DNA from: Cryptomeria japonica
Lineage: Eukaryota; Streptophyta; Pinopsida; Cupressales; Cupressaceae
Assembly (NCBI RefSeq): GCF_030272615.1
Contig: NC_081410.1
Location: forward strand, 141,075,349 to 141,139,348
DNA length: 64,000 nucleotides
Direction: 5' to 3'
Of the stretch, positions 21,801-33,762 are shown piece after piece. How positions within the stretch are numbered: the stretch's first letter is position 1; every line of letters begins with the position of its first letter. A program made the position numbers and the translations under genes. A model generated the notes under the pieces. The model had not been told where the DNA came from, did no database searches, and was given only the letters and a program-made list of their open reading frames with translations.

Positions 21801-23561
21801 GTAGCATCCTAAAATCGCACCCCTTGCAATTTTCGACTGCATTTGGGTCTTTGCCTTAGTGTTTGCACCCCTTGGCCTGATTGAAGACCTGATTATACTC
21901 TTTTACATCACAAATGCCAAAATTTTCAAACTTACACTCAGCCTGCACCTTGATCCTGCCCCAAAATAGGTCAAGACTAGGGCGTAGCCCTGGTCCTCAC
22001 CAGGACTAGGGCATGGCATGATGGTCCTCCCTAAATGAGATGTAATTTGAAACTTTTTTTCCATCTCAAATTTGAGTGGGATTTCTCTCTCAGTGTTGGC
22101 CTATGTCGAAAAATTAATCCAACAAGTAGGTATATAAAGAGGATTTCCCCTCTCATTTGATGATCATGAAAAATCAAGAAGCATTCAAGCATTCAAGAGA
22201 AAATGAGTATCTTTAGTCTTCCTTCAAGTCTTGGAGCATCAATAAATTCAAGGATCAAGCATTGAAGTGGAGATCAATATCCTATTTCATGAAACCCTAA
22301 TTACATGTGGAGGCAAGCAAAACTTCACAAGGAGGTATAATTGTTTATGGTGAAAATGGATAACAACAATAACGATATTGAAAGGCTAAATGAATTCAAC
22401 CACAAAACCCTAGCCTAACAACAACAAAGATCCACCATAACATATGAATATTACCTAAGACAATGCAAATCAAACAAAATCACAAAGATTATACCATCAC
22501 ATGTCCAATAGGGTTTGGATCTCCATTCTTCCTATCTCCATTGATCTTGTTTGATGTATTTGCTCTCAGATTTTATGTGCACAAGAGCTCAACAAAGAAT
22601 GGAATGTGGTTGCAAGTAGGATCGTAGTGTAGTCAATTGCATAAATTGATTCATTAGCATGAATGATTAGGTCACTAGGGTTTGATAATGAAGGAAGCAT
22701 CTCCTTATATAGAAGACACTATATGAAATGGAGGGATAAGATTGAGAGGTGTAAAAGGAGGTCGGCTATGATTAGAGGGTAGGTAAAAGAAATAATAAAA
22801 TAATGAAAGGGGTAGGTAGTGTATGAATTAAGAGATGAATGACATGTGTCATGGGTAGAAAAGACTAATGAATTAATTAAATAAATAAAGATTTATTTAA
22901 TTAATAGAAGAAGTGGGATAATTAAATAAATAAGATATTTATTTAATTTAGGAAAAGGATTTATTTAAATGAGAAATAAGGCTAGAAGAGGATAAATGAA
23001 TTAATTAAATAAATAAAGATTTATTTAATTAATAGAAGAATTAAGCTTAAATAATTAAATAAATAAAATATTTATTTAATTAGACATGACAATTTTAGGT
23101 GTCTACAATAATCATTTCAATTTCAGTCATAATTCAGCATCTCCCTCAAAAGGAGAACAATACCTTTCAATAATTTCATTTTCATTTATCTCAATTTCAT
23201 GGTTAATTCCAAAACTAGGGTTTGACCAAAGGCAAGCCCCTATTCCCAACCTATTTCCCTTTCTTTTTGAGTGCAGGAAACATGTGCACAATTGTACTTA
23301 TGGAAATAAGCTTTAGACACAAAGAGGAAGAAACCCTTTTCGACACATGAAAAATTTGGAGGACCAAGAGGCAGCGCCATGATCCTTGCTATTTCGAGCA
23401 GGTTTCACAAGGCGGATCCGAATCAGCTTATATTTCTCAAATCGAGGTGCACGACTGAATCTCGCATTTGTAGCTCAGTATTTTCTTAGTTTTGTCTTCA
23501 ATTTCAGCACTAACCCTAAATCAACACTTCAACTTACAAAAGAGTGAAGAACACATCATAA
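21801..23561 (+). repeat. LTR of gypsy H, with a nested solo LTR
   Basis: The left end TGTAGCATCC follows the LINE directly. The segment after the solo LTR (23113-23561) contains a block near 23215 (GGGTTTGACCAAAGGCAAG) that is similar to 7505 in the solo LTR at 6514-8186. The LTR continues after copia J at 31123; its true 3' end and primer site were not found, probably before 31300. Confidence 0.6.
22342..23107 (-). repeat. Solo LTR of the element G family, with exact target-site duplication
   Basis: 766 bp, TG...CA, flanked by ATAAT at 22337-22341 and 23108-23112. It is highly similar to the LTR at 43484-44265. It keeps four of the five AT-rich hairpins and a half of the other. On the minus strand it begins TGTAGACACCTAAAATTG. 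Confidence 0.92.
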
Positions 23562-24744
23562 TGATGAATACTAAGAAGGGGGGTGAATTAGTATGCCAAA
23601 AGTCTCTATACTTAAACACTTTACTAGTCTAGCAGTAAACCAATAATACAATTTAGCAAACAAACCAGTTAGCACACATGTAAACCAAATAGAAAATAAT
23701 GCATTCACCCACAGAAGCACAAACACCATAACACAAGAGATTTTGACATGGAAACCCAAATGGGAAAAACCATGGTGAGATGAAAGTCACAAGTAACTAT
23801 CTGTAGAATAGGAACCAGACTGGTTAAGGTCAGGCCGGTTAAGGTCATACAATGTTCTTTACCAGAACAAATTATGTTAGGAATCTCAATCTTTGTTAGG
23901 AGATAAGTCCGATTAAATAATACCTTGCTAGAGGATTTTAGATCCATAGATGTGAACCACCTTGTTAGAGGATTTACAAAAGGCTTTTTGGGCCTACCCC
24001 GTTAAGGGCTTCAGACTTGTTGAAGATGTGAGTAATCAACAAGTGAGTGATCTAGCAAATAGCATAGATTGCTTGGTTAGATCCTTGATAGCTCGTTCCT
24101 ATTGTATTCCAGCATTACTTCAATCTTCAACACATTCACACTCTGCCTCTTCTAGCAGACCTGAACTTCTCTTCTATATTCACACTTACAAAAACTCATC
24201 AACCACCTTAAACCCTAGCAACAACCTAAAACCCTAGACATGATGTCCTTATAAAGGAATCTGATTTCATGTCCGTCCAATAGGATTACAATACAATTTC
24301 CTAGGTTCAATGCATCTAGACATATTTGGTAAAATGACACAAAAAGCACCGCCAAAGTGTTGGCACCGCTAAACAATTGGTGGATGGTAACTCATCACAA
24401 AATGTCAGTTGGTAACTCATCATAGAGTATTATCGGTTCATACAAAATACCGGTTTAAGCAAAATACCAGTTGCCAGTTTGACAAAATGAAGACTGGGAA
24501 ATATGAGTTGTGTCAGTTCATTCCTTTGTACCGCTTGAGATCCTTGAACTGCTTGGGGTCTTCATACCACTTCAAATCGGTAAACACTTTCTGCAAAACA
24601 CTGATAGTCTAAAGACTATAATACATCATACTGGTTGGAACAAATACCAATTGAGCTTTAACTCATATAGACAAAGAGTGATCTCAAATCAAGTGTGTGT
24701 CCATCAATGACAATCACAACATCAATCATAAAAAAATGCCAACA
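23562..24744 (-). repeat. 3' LTR of copia J (1,183 bp)
   Basis: Runs from TGATGAATAC to CCAACA on the plus strand and is closely similar to 29952-31122. Terminal stem-loop: 23568-23574 with 23588-23594. Confidence 0.92.
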
Positions 24745-24756
24745 ATCTCCCCCTTT
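24745..24756 (-). other. Polypurine tract of copia J
   Basis: AAAGGGGGAGAT on the minus strand, directly before the 3' LTR; the same tract is used by copia D. It primes plus-strand DNA synthesis (family knowledge). The 250 bp from 24757 to 25010 are 3' untranslated sequence. Confidence 0.85.
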
Positions 24757-25010
24757 GGCATTGATGGCAACACTTAGGAAAAATTTTGACATCTAAGTGT
24801 TTTACAACAAAATTATGCCATAAACAAAATTACTCCCCCTAAGTATATACACTATCCCTTTTTGTAGAAATATAATGTATACTACTCCTTAACAGAAATA
24901 ACATGAAAGTATACATCAAAACATTCAAAATTTACACTTCTCCTCCTTTGCCAACAATGACAAAAGTATTGCAGACTAACCCCTATTTCATTAGTATTAA
25001 AATAATGTGT

Positions 25011-28000
25011 TTATGACAGTAAAGAGTAAAACTTGTCAAAAACTGATTTAAAGTCCTGCAAAAATTGCTTCATGGATAAGGACCACAATTCAAGTAGGGA
25101 GGTAGCCACCTCTTTCTCTGTCTGCATCTGGGAGACCTTTTCTTCCATGGCATCTATCGTGCTTATCTCTTGAGTGACCGTTAGGGCATCAAGATTTAGA
25201 TAGCATTTCTGGAGAATTTGCAGTCCTGGTAGTAGGACCAGTTGAAGTTCTTGCAAATTTCATGTTCGGTTGCTTATCTCTACCTCTAGTCTTGTAGATT
25301 GAAGTTGAAACCGGTGAGCAATTTGGCCATATGTGGATAAGGAGTCATATGGCATCTTGAATGTGCTAATAAATGACTGCATATCAATTTGCAGTTGGTC
25401 TTTCTGAGTGAGCACATCATCATAGAATAAATGAGGTTGGCAAATCTTGCTGAGTGGTAGATTGCCCTCATCCATTGCATTTCTAATGTCCTTCTGTACT
25501 TTTTGAAGATCAAACTGGAGCTCTATTGACTTTCTCACCAAGGCAGTGTCCAGAGCCTTTTGATGTTCCTTCTTGACATTTTCTTCTGCAACCTCTTCCA
25601 GGCTTTGCACCTGGTCTTCTACAACTGTGCATAGGAGCTTCAATTGTGCAAGTGAGGAATCGATACTAGGAAGGCTCATACCGGGCATCAAACTAGTAAG
25701 AGTGTCCATCGCAGCTTGGATCACATCTTGCTCCTTTTTCCTCCTAATCACTTCCAGGCGTTCTTGAGCAACTTTAATGCTCTACAACAACTCTGATTCG
25801 TTTGCGGATTGGAGGTCATTGGGACTAGTAATGTCAGCTGGTTTAGCCTGACTACCAGTTGCCATTGGGGTCTCCACCTGTGTGCTCTTTACCTCTGCTT
25901 CCTTGTTCTTGTCTTTTTGCTTATCTTCTTGAGCCTTCCTTTGCTCCTCTTCTTCTTTCTTTCTTTTCTCTTCTTCTTGTCTTTTCTCTTCATCTTTTCG
26001 CTTTGTCTCTTCTTCATCCTTCTTGTTCTCCTCTTCCTTCTTCCTCTTCTCCTCTTCCTATTTCTTCTCTTCCTCTTTTTGCTTCTCTTCTTCTTTCTTT
26101 TCATCTTCCTTCTTCTTCCCCTCTTCCTCTTGTCTCTTATTTTCCTATTCTCTTCTCTTCTTCTCCTCTTCTTTTCTCTTATCCTCTTCATCTGCCTGTT
26201 TCTTCTTTTATGCTTCCTGTTGCTTCTTTTCTTCTTCTACCTTCTTTTCCTGTCCTGTTCCTTCTAATGGTGTACCCTGAGTAACATTTTCACCATCTAA
26301 GGCATCAACATCAATGGGGTCCATTTGTTCTATGGCTGGTTCTTCTTCACTGTTATACACCTCATCTGGTTTTCCAATTTCCAGTTCTTGCTCATCTTTC
26401 CTGTTGGCTTCAGCCACTTGATGCATGAGTATGTGTATCTTTTATCACTTCATGAACCTTTCCTTCCAGTAATAGGAGTCTTCTTCTTCTCATGAAGAAG
26501 AGGCCTTTGTATTTATTCATAACTTCGAAAAGTTCTGAATTTGATACATCAGGAAAATGTTGAGCAAATATTTCCTCCCTCATTTCCTGTTCCTTTTCTA
26601 TGGCAATGCGCCATTTATTGTCTAGAGAATTATACAAAGAACCCGATGTCTTAGATCTAATTTCTGAAGGCGACCGATCATCAACACACAAATACTTAAT
26701 GATTTCCTGTTCAACTTCTTCCTTTTCATCATCATTGAAGTCATCAAAACAATCAATTAAATCATTCAACACTTTTCTCCCAATATTCTTTATAGTTCTT
26801 TGACAATGTGTCAAAGGTTTGTAAGAATAAATATCAATATTTACTGGTACAGATGTTGTCGGTTCATTCTTTGTTTGCCTGATCATCTTAGGCGGTTCTT
26901 CTGACACAATTTCCTCTGAGTCCGGTGTATTGCTTTTTGTCTTCTGCTTCCTTTCAAAGACTTTGGCAGGTGCAGCTTCCAGTTTCTTCTTAGCTGGTGA
27001 CCGCTTGGTCACTTTCAGACTGGCTGCAGTAACCGGTGTTGATGCTAAAGACACTACCTTTCCTTTCTTTTTTGAGGGTTCTACAACCAGTGTAACCCTT
27101 TCGAAATAGGTGCTAGTTCTCTTTGCCTTAGGATCAAGGGGTGAGGCAATTAGGGTAGAAGCATACCCATCCAGCATATCATTCATTACCTCATAGCCCA
27201 TAGGCTCCACTTCCTCTTGTCTAGGCTCAACGGCCTCCATTATGCACTCATCCACTTTGATGGTGAAGCAGATGTCTTCCTCATACTTTTTGACTATATC
27301 ACCGAATAATCTTCTCCTTTGGCTCATCTTCCATCTGAACTCATCAAAGTATTTGTTCAGTACTTCCGGATAGCCGGTTCCAACCGCTTGTAGGCTTTCC
27401 TTGATTTGTTTTGTCACCGATTGGTTGACAGACCACTAAATGTCACCTATTCCTGGAAAGTAGCCTTGGAAGTAAAAGAACAACCCAACCAGTAGTTGTC
27501 TGAACTTAAATCTTAGTGCATTGTCCTGTTTGATTGAATTAAGATTCAACAGAAGTTGTCTTTGCATACAAGTGCACAAATCAAACGATGCATCTTCCTT
27601 GATCATCCTGTAAGTAGCATTTACCACTATAGCAGAGACAGAATTAATTCTGCTAGCAAATAACATCCGGTAACCTATCACCATGCAGGCATACTTGACC
27701 AGATCATCCTTGATTGAGCTGACGGTCATTCCACATGAGTCGCTCACTGAATCAATGAGCTTGGACATTACAGTCTTACTAACCTTCCTTAGGGCTGGCA
27801 CTTCCCCTATGTTACAGAAACCGGTGATGGCATGAATCACTTTCGATGTGATATCATGTATCTACTCTAGGTACATCTTATCACTGTGTACCCTACTTAG
27901 AATAATGCGAATATGATCATCCAGAAATTATTCAAGAAAGTAGACTTCATTGTGAAGTTTCTTCTTTTACAGAATGTTGAATTCCAGTTTAATCTTCTTA

Positions 28001-28203
28001 TCCTTTCTATAGAACAAGCTCAACTAGGAATAGATCACAAGAGACCCTAGGTCTTCAATTTTGTAGTCTATGTAATCGAAAATGCCTTCTTCTACTATTA
28101 CACTAGTAGGTACTTGAGACAGGGCATTGTATTTCAACTTTCATTGAATGAGGTCCATAGAATCAACGGGTGCACTAGAGCTATCATGTGATGCGAAAGC
28201 CAT
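25011..28203 (-). pseudogene. Long unrecognised protein in the pol position of copia J
   Basis: The minus strand is open from ATG at 28203 to TAA at 25011, about 1,060 codons, with five stops in the first 120 codons, one near 27420, several in the Lys/Glu-rich part and one frameshift near 26425. I do not recognise the family. Parts in order: a Ser-rich start (MAFASHDSSSAPVDSMDLI), a folded-looking region (about 27436-27840; VIHAITGFCNIGEV, CMVIGYRMLFASRINSVSAI), a basic disordered linker (AAPAKVFERKQKTKS), an acidic helical part, a highly charged Lys/Glu/Arg coiled coil (about 25900-26240) and a C-terminal helical region (25014-25751). It sits just before the polypurine tract, where envelope-like genes of some SIRE-type copia elements lie, so a derived env-like gene is possible. 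I see no convincing membrane segment. Confidence 0.6.
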
Positions 28204-28722
28204 GATAAATAGGGAATTTTGAAAAATACCTTCGCAGATTTGAAATTTAGGGCTTCACAATTTGAACTTTGCTTCACACTCCTTCGGTTGTAGTGATACC
28301 GCTTTGCATTCTACACTCCTCCAATAGATGTTTGCTTCAGATTCTTCTTCAGGATTTTGATAAGTTCTTTGAATCGTAGTGTAAATCACTTTTCTTCGCT
28401 CTGCACTTGAAAAACTTCTTCACTTAAAAAATGTTAAGTGAGAAATGATTTGAAAAATCCTTTTAAACAGGTTCTCCACCTACCATAATAAATGCTCCAC
28501 TATTAGGGCGTAAACACTAATTTGCCTTTTACCATTTCTGATCTTCTGCCAATTGATAGGTATCACATACCAGTTAAGGTCTTTTACCAATGTAAACTGG
28601 GGGTTCGAAGTATTTCACCATTTGCTCCCCCTAAGCTTTTCTAATGCTTAGTTTGTTGGTTCCGAAATTTCCACACTAGGTGCAAAAACTGGTTCTTCTT
28701 GCAACACCGCTGGTTTCTTTTT
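28204..28722 (-). other. Spacer between the two genes of copia J
   Basis: About 520 bp without an open frame. Near 28625 it has a CCCCCTAAGC block, on the minus strand a short purine run like an extra polypurine tract. Nothing else is recognised. Confidence 0.5.
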
Positions 28723-29913
28723 CTAGGTTTTGTTCATATCCGCTTGAACAGTTTCAATATCAATCTTTCCTTCCGGAGTGACCGATATGTCATCCGATAT
28801 GTTCTTTCTTATTTTGCAAAATCTAGCAATGTGACCTGGTTTGTTGCAATGATAACAGACCTTTTCAGGTGCTCTCCAAGGTCCATTATTCATGTTACCA
28901 TTCTTCCTCCTGTATGTTGTAGCAGTGTGACCATGACAATGATAGATCAAATAGTTTTCTCTGCATCCGGTTGTCGCTTGATAGCCACTGCTTCCGAACT
29001 GATGATTAAAGGTATTAAACCAGTTGGGATTCCGGTTCACAAAAGGTTTCGGACCAACTCCTTGAGTCCTCTGACGATATCTTCCAGTTTTGTTCATAAC
29101 AGACCTGCATTCAGATGCTCTATGCCCAAACTTGTTGCATGCATAACAATTACCATTGAACTTATTGGATCTAGGTACATTGTTTATAAAGTAAGGAAAA
29201 TTATTATAGGCTTTGCTCCTACACACATTGGTAGTATGTCCTTCTTTAAGACAGTCAAGGAAAATAGGTTTAAACTTTTGCTTACCTTTATCCTTTGATG
29301 TCACTTGTTTCTTTGATGCTTCAGCATTTGCACCAGAGGTCTCACCTTCCTCATGACTGGAGTAACCAAGTCCAGCAGTATTCTTGATAGGTTTGGCCGA
29401 TTCAAGCTTTTGCTCTAGCTTAACAGTACTCTTGTTGAACTTAGCAAGTATTTCCTTTGACTTAGAGAGTTCTTTGGAAATAGTAGCATTTGTTTCCATC
29501 AAGTTTGCAGTCTTGGAGATGGATATGTTCAGTTCTCCTTGCATGTCTTCCTTTTCCACTTTGCTCACATGGAGTTGAGCGGTTAGGGCACTGATCTCTT
29601 GCTTCAGCTTAGAGATTTCATGATCTTTGTCTTTTACTAGATCTTCAGCTTTCCTCCGGTTCTCAAGCTCTTGGCACATTCAAATAGTCAATCCTTCCAA
29701 CTCTTTTCTCAGGTTGGAATTGGATTCATCTAGCTTTTCTACTTCTTGAATTAGGGCTTCCATGTCCGCTTCATCAGAGGAACTATTTTCAGATAGCTCC
29801 ATCAGTTTTTCAGAGGCCTTATATTTGACCATAAGATCATCATAGGCTTGCTGAAACTGAGTGAGCCGATGAGTAAGTTCCCTCATAGTGTATTCCCCCA
29901 TATCTATTTCCAA
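28723..29913 (-). pseudogene. Zinc-knuckle, coiled-coil gag-like protein of copia J
   Basis: One minus-strand frame of 397 codons from ATG at 29913, with a single TGA near 29681. The N-terminal 180 residues are a long coiled coil (KYKASEKLMELSE; ELENRRKAEDLVKDKDHEIS). Then come four zinc-knuckle positions: a damaged CLKEGHTTNVC, intact CYACNKFGHRASEC, a damaged one around YHCHGHTATTYRRK, and intact CYHCNKPGHIARFC. The capsid fold that normally starts copia gag is absent. The protein probably binds the element RNA. The start lies 25 bases after the primer site, as expected for the first gene. Confidence 0.72.
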
Positions 29914-29937
29914 GTGGTTAGACTTATAGAAAGGTTG

Positions 29938-29949
29938 GCTCTGATACTA
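29938..29949 (-). other. tRNA primer-binding site of copia J
   Basis: On the minus strand, after the LTR end ATTCATCA, stands ACTAGTATCAGAGCC, matching the initiator-Met primer site with one change. It fixes the LTR boundary. Confidence 0.8.
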
Positions 29950-29951
29950 GT

Positions 29952-31122
29952 TGATGAATACTAAGAGCGGGGGGGGGTGAATTAGTATGCCAAAAGTTTT
30001 TGTACTTAAACACTTTACTAGTCTAGCAGTAAACCGGTAAAACAATTTAGCAAACAAACTGGTTAGCACACATGTAAACCAAATAGCAAATAATATATTC
30101 ACCCACAGAAGCACAAACACCATAACACAAGAGATTTTGACGTGGAAACCCAAATGGGAAAAACTACGGTGAGATGAAACTCACAAGTAACTATCTATAG
30201 AATAGGAACCAGACCGGTTAAGGTCATACAATGTTCTTTACTAGAACAAATCATGTTAGGAATCTCAATCTCTATTAGGAGATAAGTCTGATTAAAGACT
30301 ACCTTGCTAGAGGATTTTAGATCCACAGATGTGAACCACCTTGTTAGAGGATTTACAAAAGGCTTTTTGGGCCTACCCGGTTAAGGGCTTCAGAATTGTC
30401 AAAGATGTGAGTAATCAACAAGTGAGTGATCTAGCAAATAGCATAGATTGCTTGGTTAGATCCTTGATAGTTCATTCCTAATGCATTCAAGCATTACTTC
30501 AGTCTTCAACACATTCACACTCTGCCTCTTCTCGTAGACCTGAACTTCTCTTCTATATTCACACTTACAAAAACTCATCAACCACATTAAACCCTAGCAA
30601 TAAACTAAAACCCTAGACATGATGTCCTTATAAAGGAATCTGATTTCATGTTCGTCCAATAGGATTACAATACAATTTCCTAGGTTCAATATATCTAGAC
30701 ATATTTGGTAACACGACACAAAAAGCACCCCCAAAGTGTCGGCACCGCTAAACAATCGGTGGATGGTAACTCATCACAAAATGTCAGTTGGTAACTCATC
30801 ACAGAGTGATACCGGTTCATACAAAATACTGGTTTAAGCAAAATACCCGTTTCCAGTTTGACAAAATGAAGACTGGGAAATATGAGTTGTGCCGCTTCAT
30901 ACCTTCGTACCACTTGAGATCCTTGAACCGCTTGGGGTCTTCATACCGCTTCAGATCAGTAAACACTTTCTACAAAACACCGATAGTTTAAAGACTATAA
31001 TACATCATACTGGTTGGAACAAATACCGGTTCAACTTTAACTCATATATACAAAGAGTGATCTCAAATCAAATGTGTGTCCATCAATGACAATCACAACA
31101 TCAATCATGAAAAATGCCAACA
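29952..31122 (-). repeat. 5' LTR of copia J (1,171 bp)
   Basis: TG at 29952 to CA at 31122; minus-strand start TGTTGGCATTTTTC. Stem-loop 29958-29964 with 29982-29988. Differences from the 3' LTR are scattered single bases and short indels. Confidence 0.92.
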
Positions 31123-33762
31123 CATAATCCATCAATCCACTTAGTATCCAATCCTTATCCAATTTGTGATTGAATCTAGTGGATCCCCCCTCCCCTCTTT
31201 TGAATGTAAAGGAAATCCTCCATCAAAGCAAAAAAATTGATTTGGTGATTTCTCCTTCTAGGTTGCAAATTGCCAAATCAAAATTTTCCCCTTTACATTT
31301 TTGTAAACCTAACATGAAACACCTTTACTTCTGATTTTATCTTCAGATCTGAGTGTATATGCAATTTTAAATTCAAATTTTCATTTACAAGTTTGATTTC
31401 CTTGCAAATTTTAAAAATTTAGAGGTTGATTTCACTAAAAACCCTAATTTTTATTTTCAAAATTAAGCTTGTGAATTGCATAATTTGGGTTAATTGTTTC
31501 AAATCTAAATGCTCTTCAATTTTACAATTCAAATTTTCATCTACATGTTCAAATTTCATTCAAAAATTTAAAATTAAGTGGTTGATTTCAAAAACCCTGA
31601 TTTTTAATTTAAAAATTGAGTTTGTGGGTTGTTTAAATTTTGAATTTCCCTCTTCAAATTTGGTTGTTTTTTATAAAGATAAACAGGTTTTACAGGGACC
31701 TGAAACTAGAGTATTACAGACCAAGTCTAGCAACCAACTAGACCAAAAAACTAAGCAAAACAGGGGACAAACCCCACATAGACCGAAAGCCAGAAAACAA
31801 AAATAGTAGAACAAAAAATAGGACAAAGTAGTCAACTAAGAGACTGCATAAATTTAGTATTTTTCTACATAATACTCTTATTAATTTTCTCCAAATCCTC
31901 CATGATGAATCTGGAGGTTCCCTGGTCCTCACTCCGGCTCCTGGTTCTAGTGCAAGGACCCGAGGTAGTCTTCCCATGCAACACTTTGTCCACCCTCTGA
32001 TGCAATATTTTTCTAGCTTTTCCCCTAAGGGAGGGTCACTGGTGATGGTCTTGGTTCTATAATCAGTCATCATAGAATTAATTTTTTCCAAACCATCAGC
32101 ACTATTGTTCATTGCCTGCCTACTGATTTCCACTAGATTGTTCAGGTTTTCCTTGATCTCACTCACATCCTCTTCCAGCTTCTAAATTATGTGCTCTTGG
32201 TAAACCTTCATAGTTTCCACATCCTGAGAAATTTTCTGGATCATACTCATGATCTTCTCAGTTTAATTGGGCCCGAGGGATTCCGTGAAAGTCTCAACAA
32301 TTCCTTTAATCCCATCTTTTAGGGATTGAGTTTACTTCTACACCCACTTCCAACAGTTCTCTTGACTTCTAGTAGCCTCCAAAAGTAGATTCCCCATCAC
32401 CCTCTCCTCCTTTATCTTGCCTTTATTTTCCTTATTTGCAAACCCCTGTTTCTCATCATCCACATTGATAGGGATGTCCAACTTAATCTTGTGGTCTAGG
32501 ACTTTGGACCCACTAAATTTGGCTAATTTCATTTTCTTTTTGGTGGGTGGCTCCAAGTCTTGCATTTTCTTGTTGCTAGATTTGAACTTACTTGCCACCC
32601 ACCTTGGAGGATTGATTTTCCTACTACTATTAGTTCTCGGGGTCACCATAAGCTCCCCTTCTTTCTTTGGTCTATACTCAAGGTCCTCCATATCCTTGTT
32701 ATCATGCCAATCCATGGAAGCACCACTCTCATCCTCATCCATCTCTATATCAGAAACCAACTACACATCAGGGTTAGAGGAGGAAATGTGGGTTTTATCC
32801 TTGGGGGAGGGTTTCACTTCATGAGCTTGGGTGTATTCCATAATCAACAAGATAAGCCCTTCATGAATCACAGGGTTATCTTGGTTTTTAATCTGGTTAT
32901 TAATTTCAATACAACTTCAAAATTGCAATCTTGAATCTAATTTTAAATTTTAATATTAAGTGGTTAATGCAACAAACCCTAATTTTTAAATTTAAATTAA
33001 TCTTGTGCATTTTTCAATTTTTCAATTTACCTTAAAAATTTAATTAATTAACTTAATGAAATTTGAAGTCTTCTTTTATCCCCCTCCACATCATAAAAGT
33101 GGGCCCTTAACCCTAAGTGTGCCCCTTTTTATTTTATTCTTGCAATTAATCATTTCATCAAATACCCTAATTAGATCCTATTTTGACCTCAAGGCTTGAT
33201 TTCACACATCCTTCTGGAATTCACTTTAGGATTACAATATCTTGTTTCCTCAAAAATTTGGCAAAAAGTTGGTCACACCAAGAGGCAACCTCTTGGTCCC
33301 AACTTTTTCTCCCCAAATTTTGGGAGCTTGTTTTGGTGGAATTTTACTATTTAAATCCAAGTATTTGTGAAATTATATTGATTCTAGGTTGGTCTAAGGT
33401 TGAAAACAAACTTGGGGTTTCAACATCACAATTTTCAATTTAAATTTTAAAATTAAGAGGTCATTTTCAGCCCTAATCTTAAATTTAAATTTCTATCTCC
33501 TAGTGGGTAATTTTAATCTTAAATTAAGATGTTATCCTTACATAATCCTAATTTTAAATTTAAATTTCCTAGGGGATTGCATCTTTTCAATCAATTTGTT
33601 CATTTAATTGAGTAATCATCTTTCCTAGAATTTTGCACTATTCAATTATTTTGCAACTTAGATTCCAAAATTCAAATTTCAAATTTCAAATTTTTAATTT
33701 TCAATTTCCCTCCCTTAGTGCATGTTTTTTACTGCTATTAGTCCAACCTATAGTATCCCCAT
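31123..33762 (+). other. Leader region of gypsy H, AT-rich with internal repeats
   Basis: Non-coding sequence between the LTR and gag of H. A diverged unit of about 45 bp, roughly AATTAAGTGGTTGATTTCA followed by AACCCTAATTTT, recurs near 31415, 31575, 32950, 33450 and 33525. The stretch 33060-33320 resembles the start of the solo LTR at 6514. A foreign piece (about 31670-32890) sits inside. No convincing gene on the plus strand. Confidence 0.5.
31670..32890 (-). pseudogene. Inserted coding piece, possibly LINE-derived, family not recognised
   Basis: On the minus strand a frame of roughly 370 codons starts at MEYTQAHEVKPSP (about 32843) and is broken by about five stops. Visible parts: an acidic start (DIEMDEDES), a basic Lys/Pro stretch (RTNSSRKINPPRWVASKFKS, PPTKKKMKLAKF), a helical coiled-coil part (KLEEDVSEIKENLNNLVEI) and a hydrophobic end (LLVDYFVLFFVLLFLFSGF). 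After the last stop comes an untranslated tail ending in an A/T-rich run (ATAAAAAACAACC, near 31668-31680 on the minus strand), which fits a LINE 3' end. It interrupts the repeat pattern of the H leader. No RT is present and no target duplication was identified. Confidence 0.4.

Larger units (their letters stand above)
23562..31122 (-). mobile_element. Complete non-autonomous copia element J (7,561 bp)
   Basis: Both LTRs are present (29952-31122 as 5' LTR and 23562-24744 as 3' LTR) and the flanks CATAA (23557-23561 and 31123-31127) are identical. The primer site (29938-29949) and purine tract (24745-24756) are in place. Between them lie a zinc-knuckle protein gene and a roughly 1,060-codon unrecognised gene. 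No protease, integrase, reverse transcriptase or RNase H motif was found, so movement would need enzymes from another element. Coding damage is light: one stop in the first gene, and several stops plus one frameshift in the second. Confidence 0.9.

Noticed and set aside
25809-26284. Leu/Phe/Ser-rich plus-strand ORFs that look like membrane proteins
   Set aside because: They are the reverse reading of the Lys/Glu-rich tract of the copia J gene; the hydrophobic look is a product of the CTT-rich strand.
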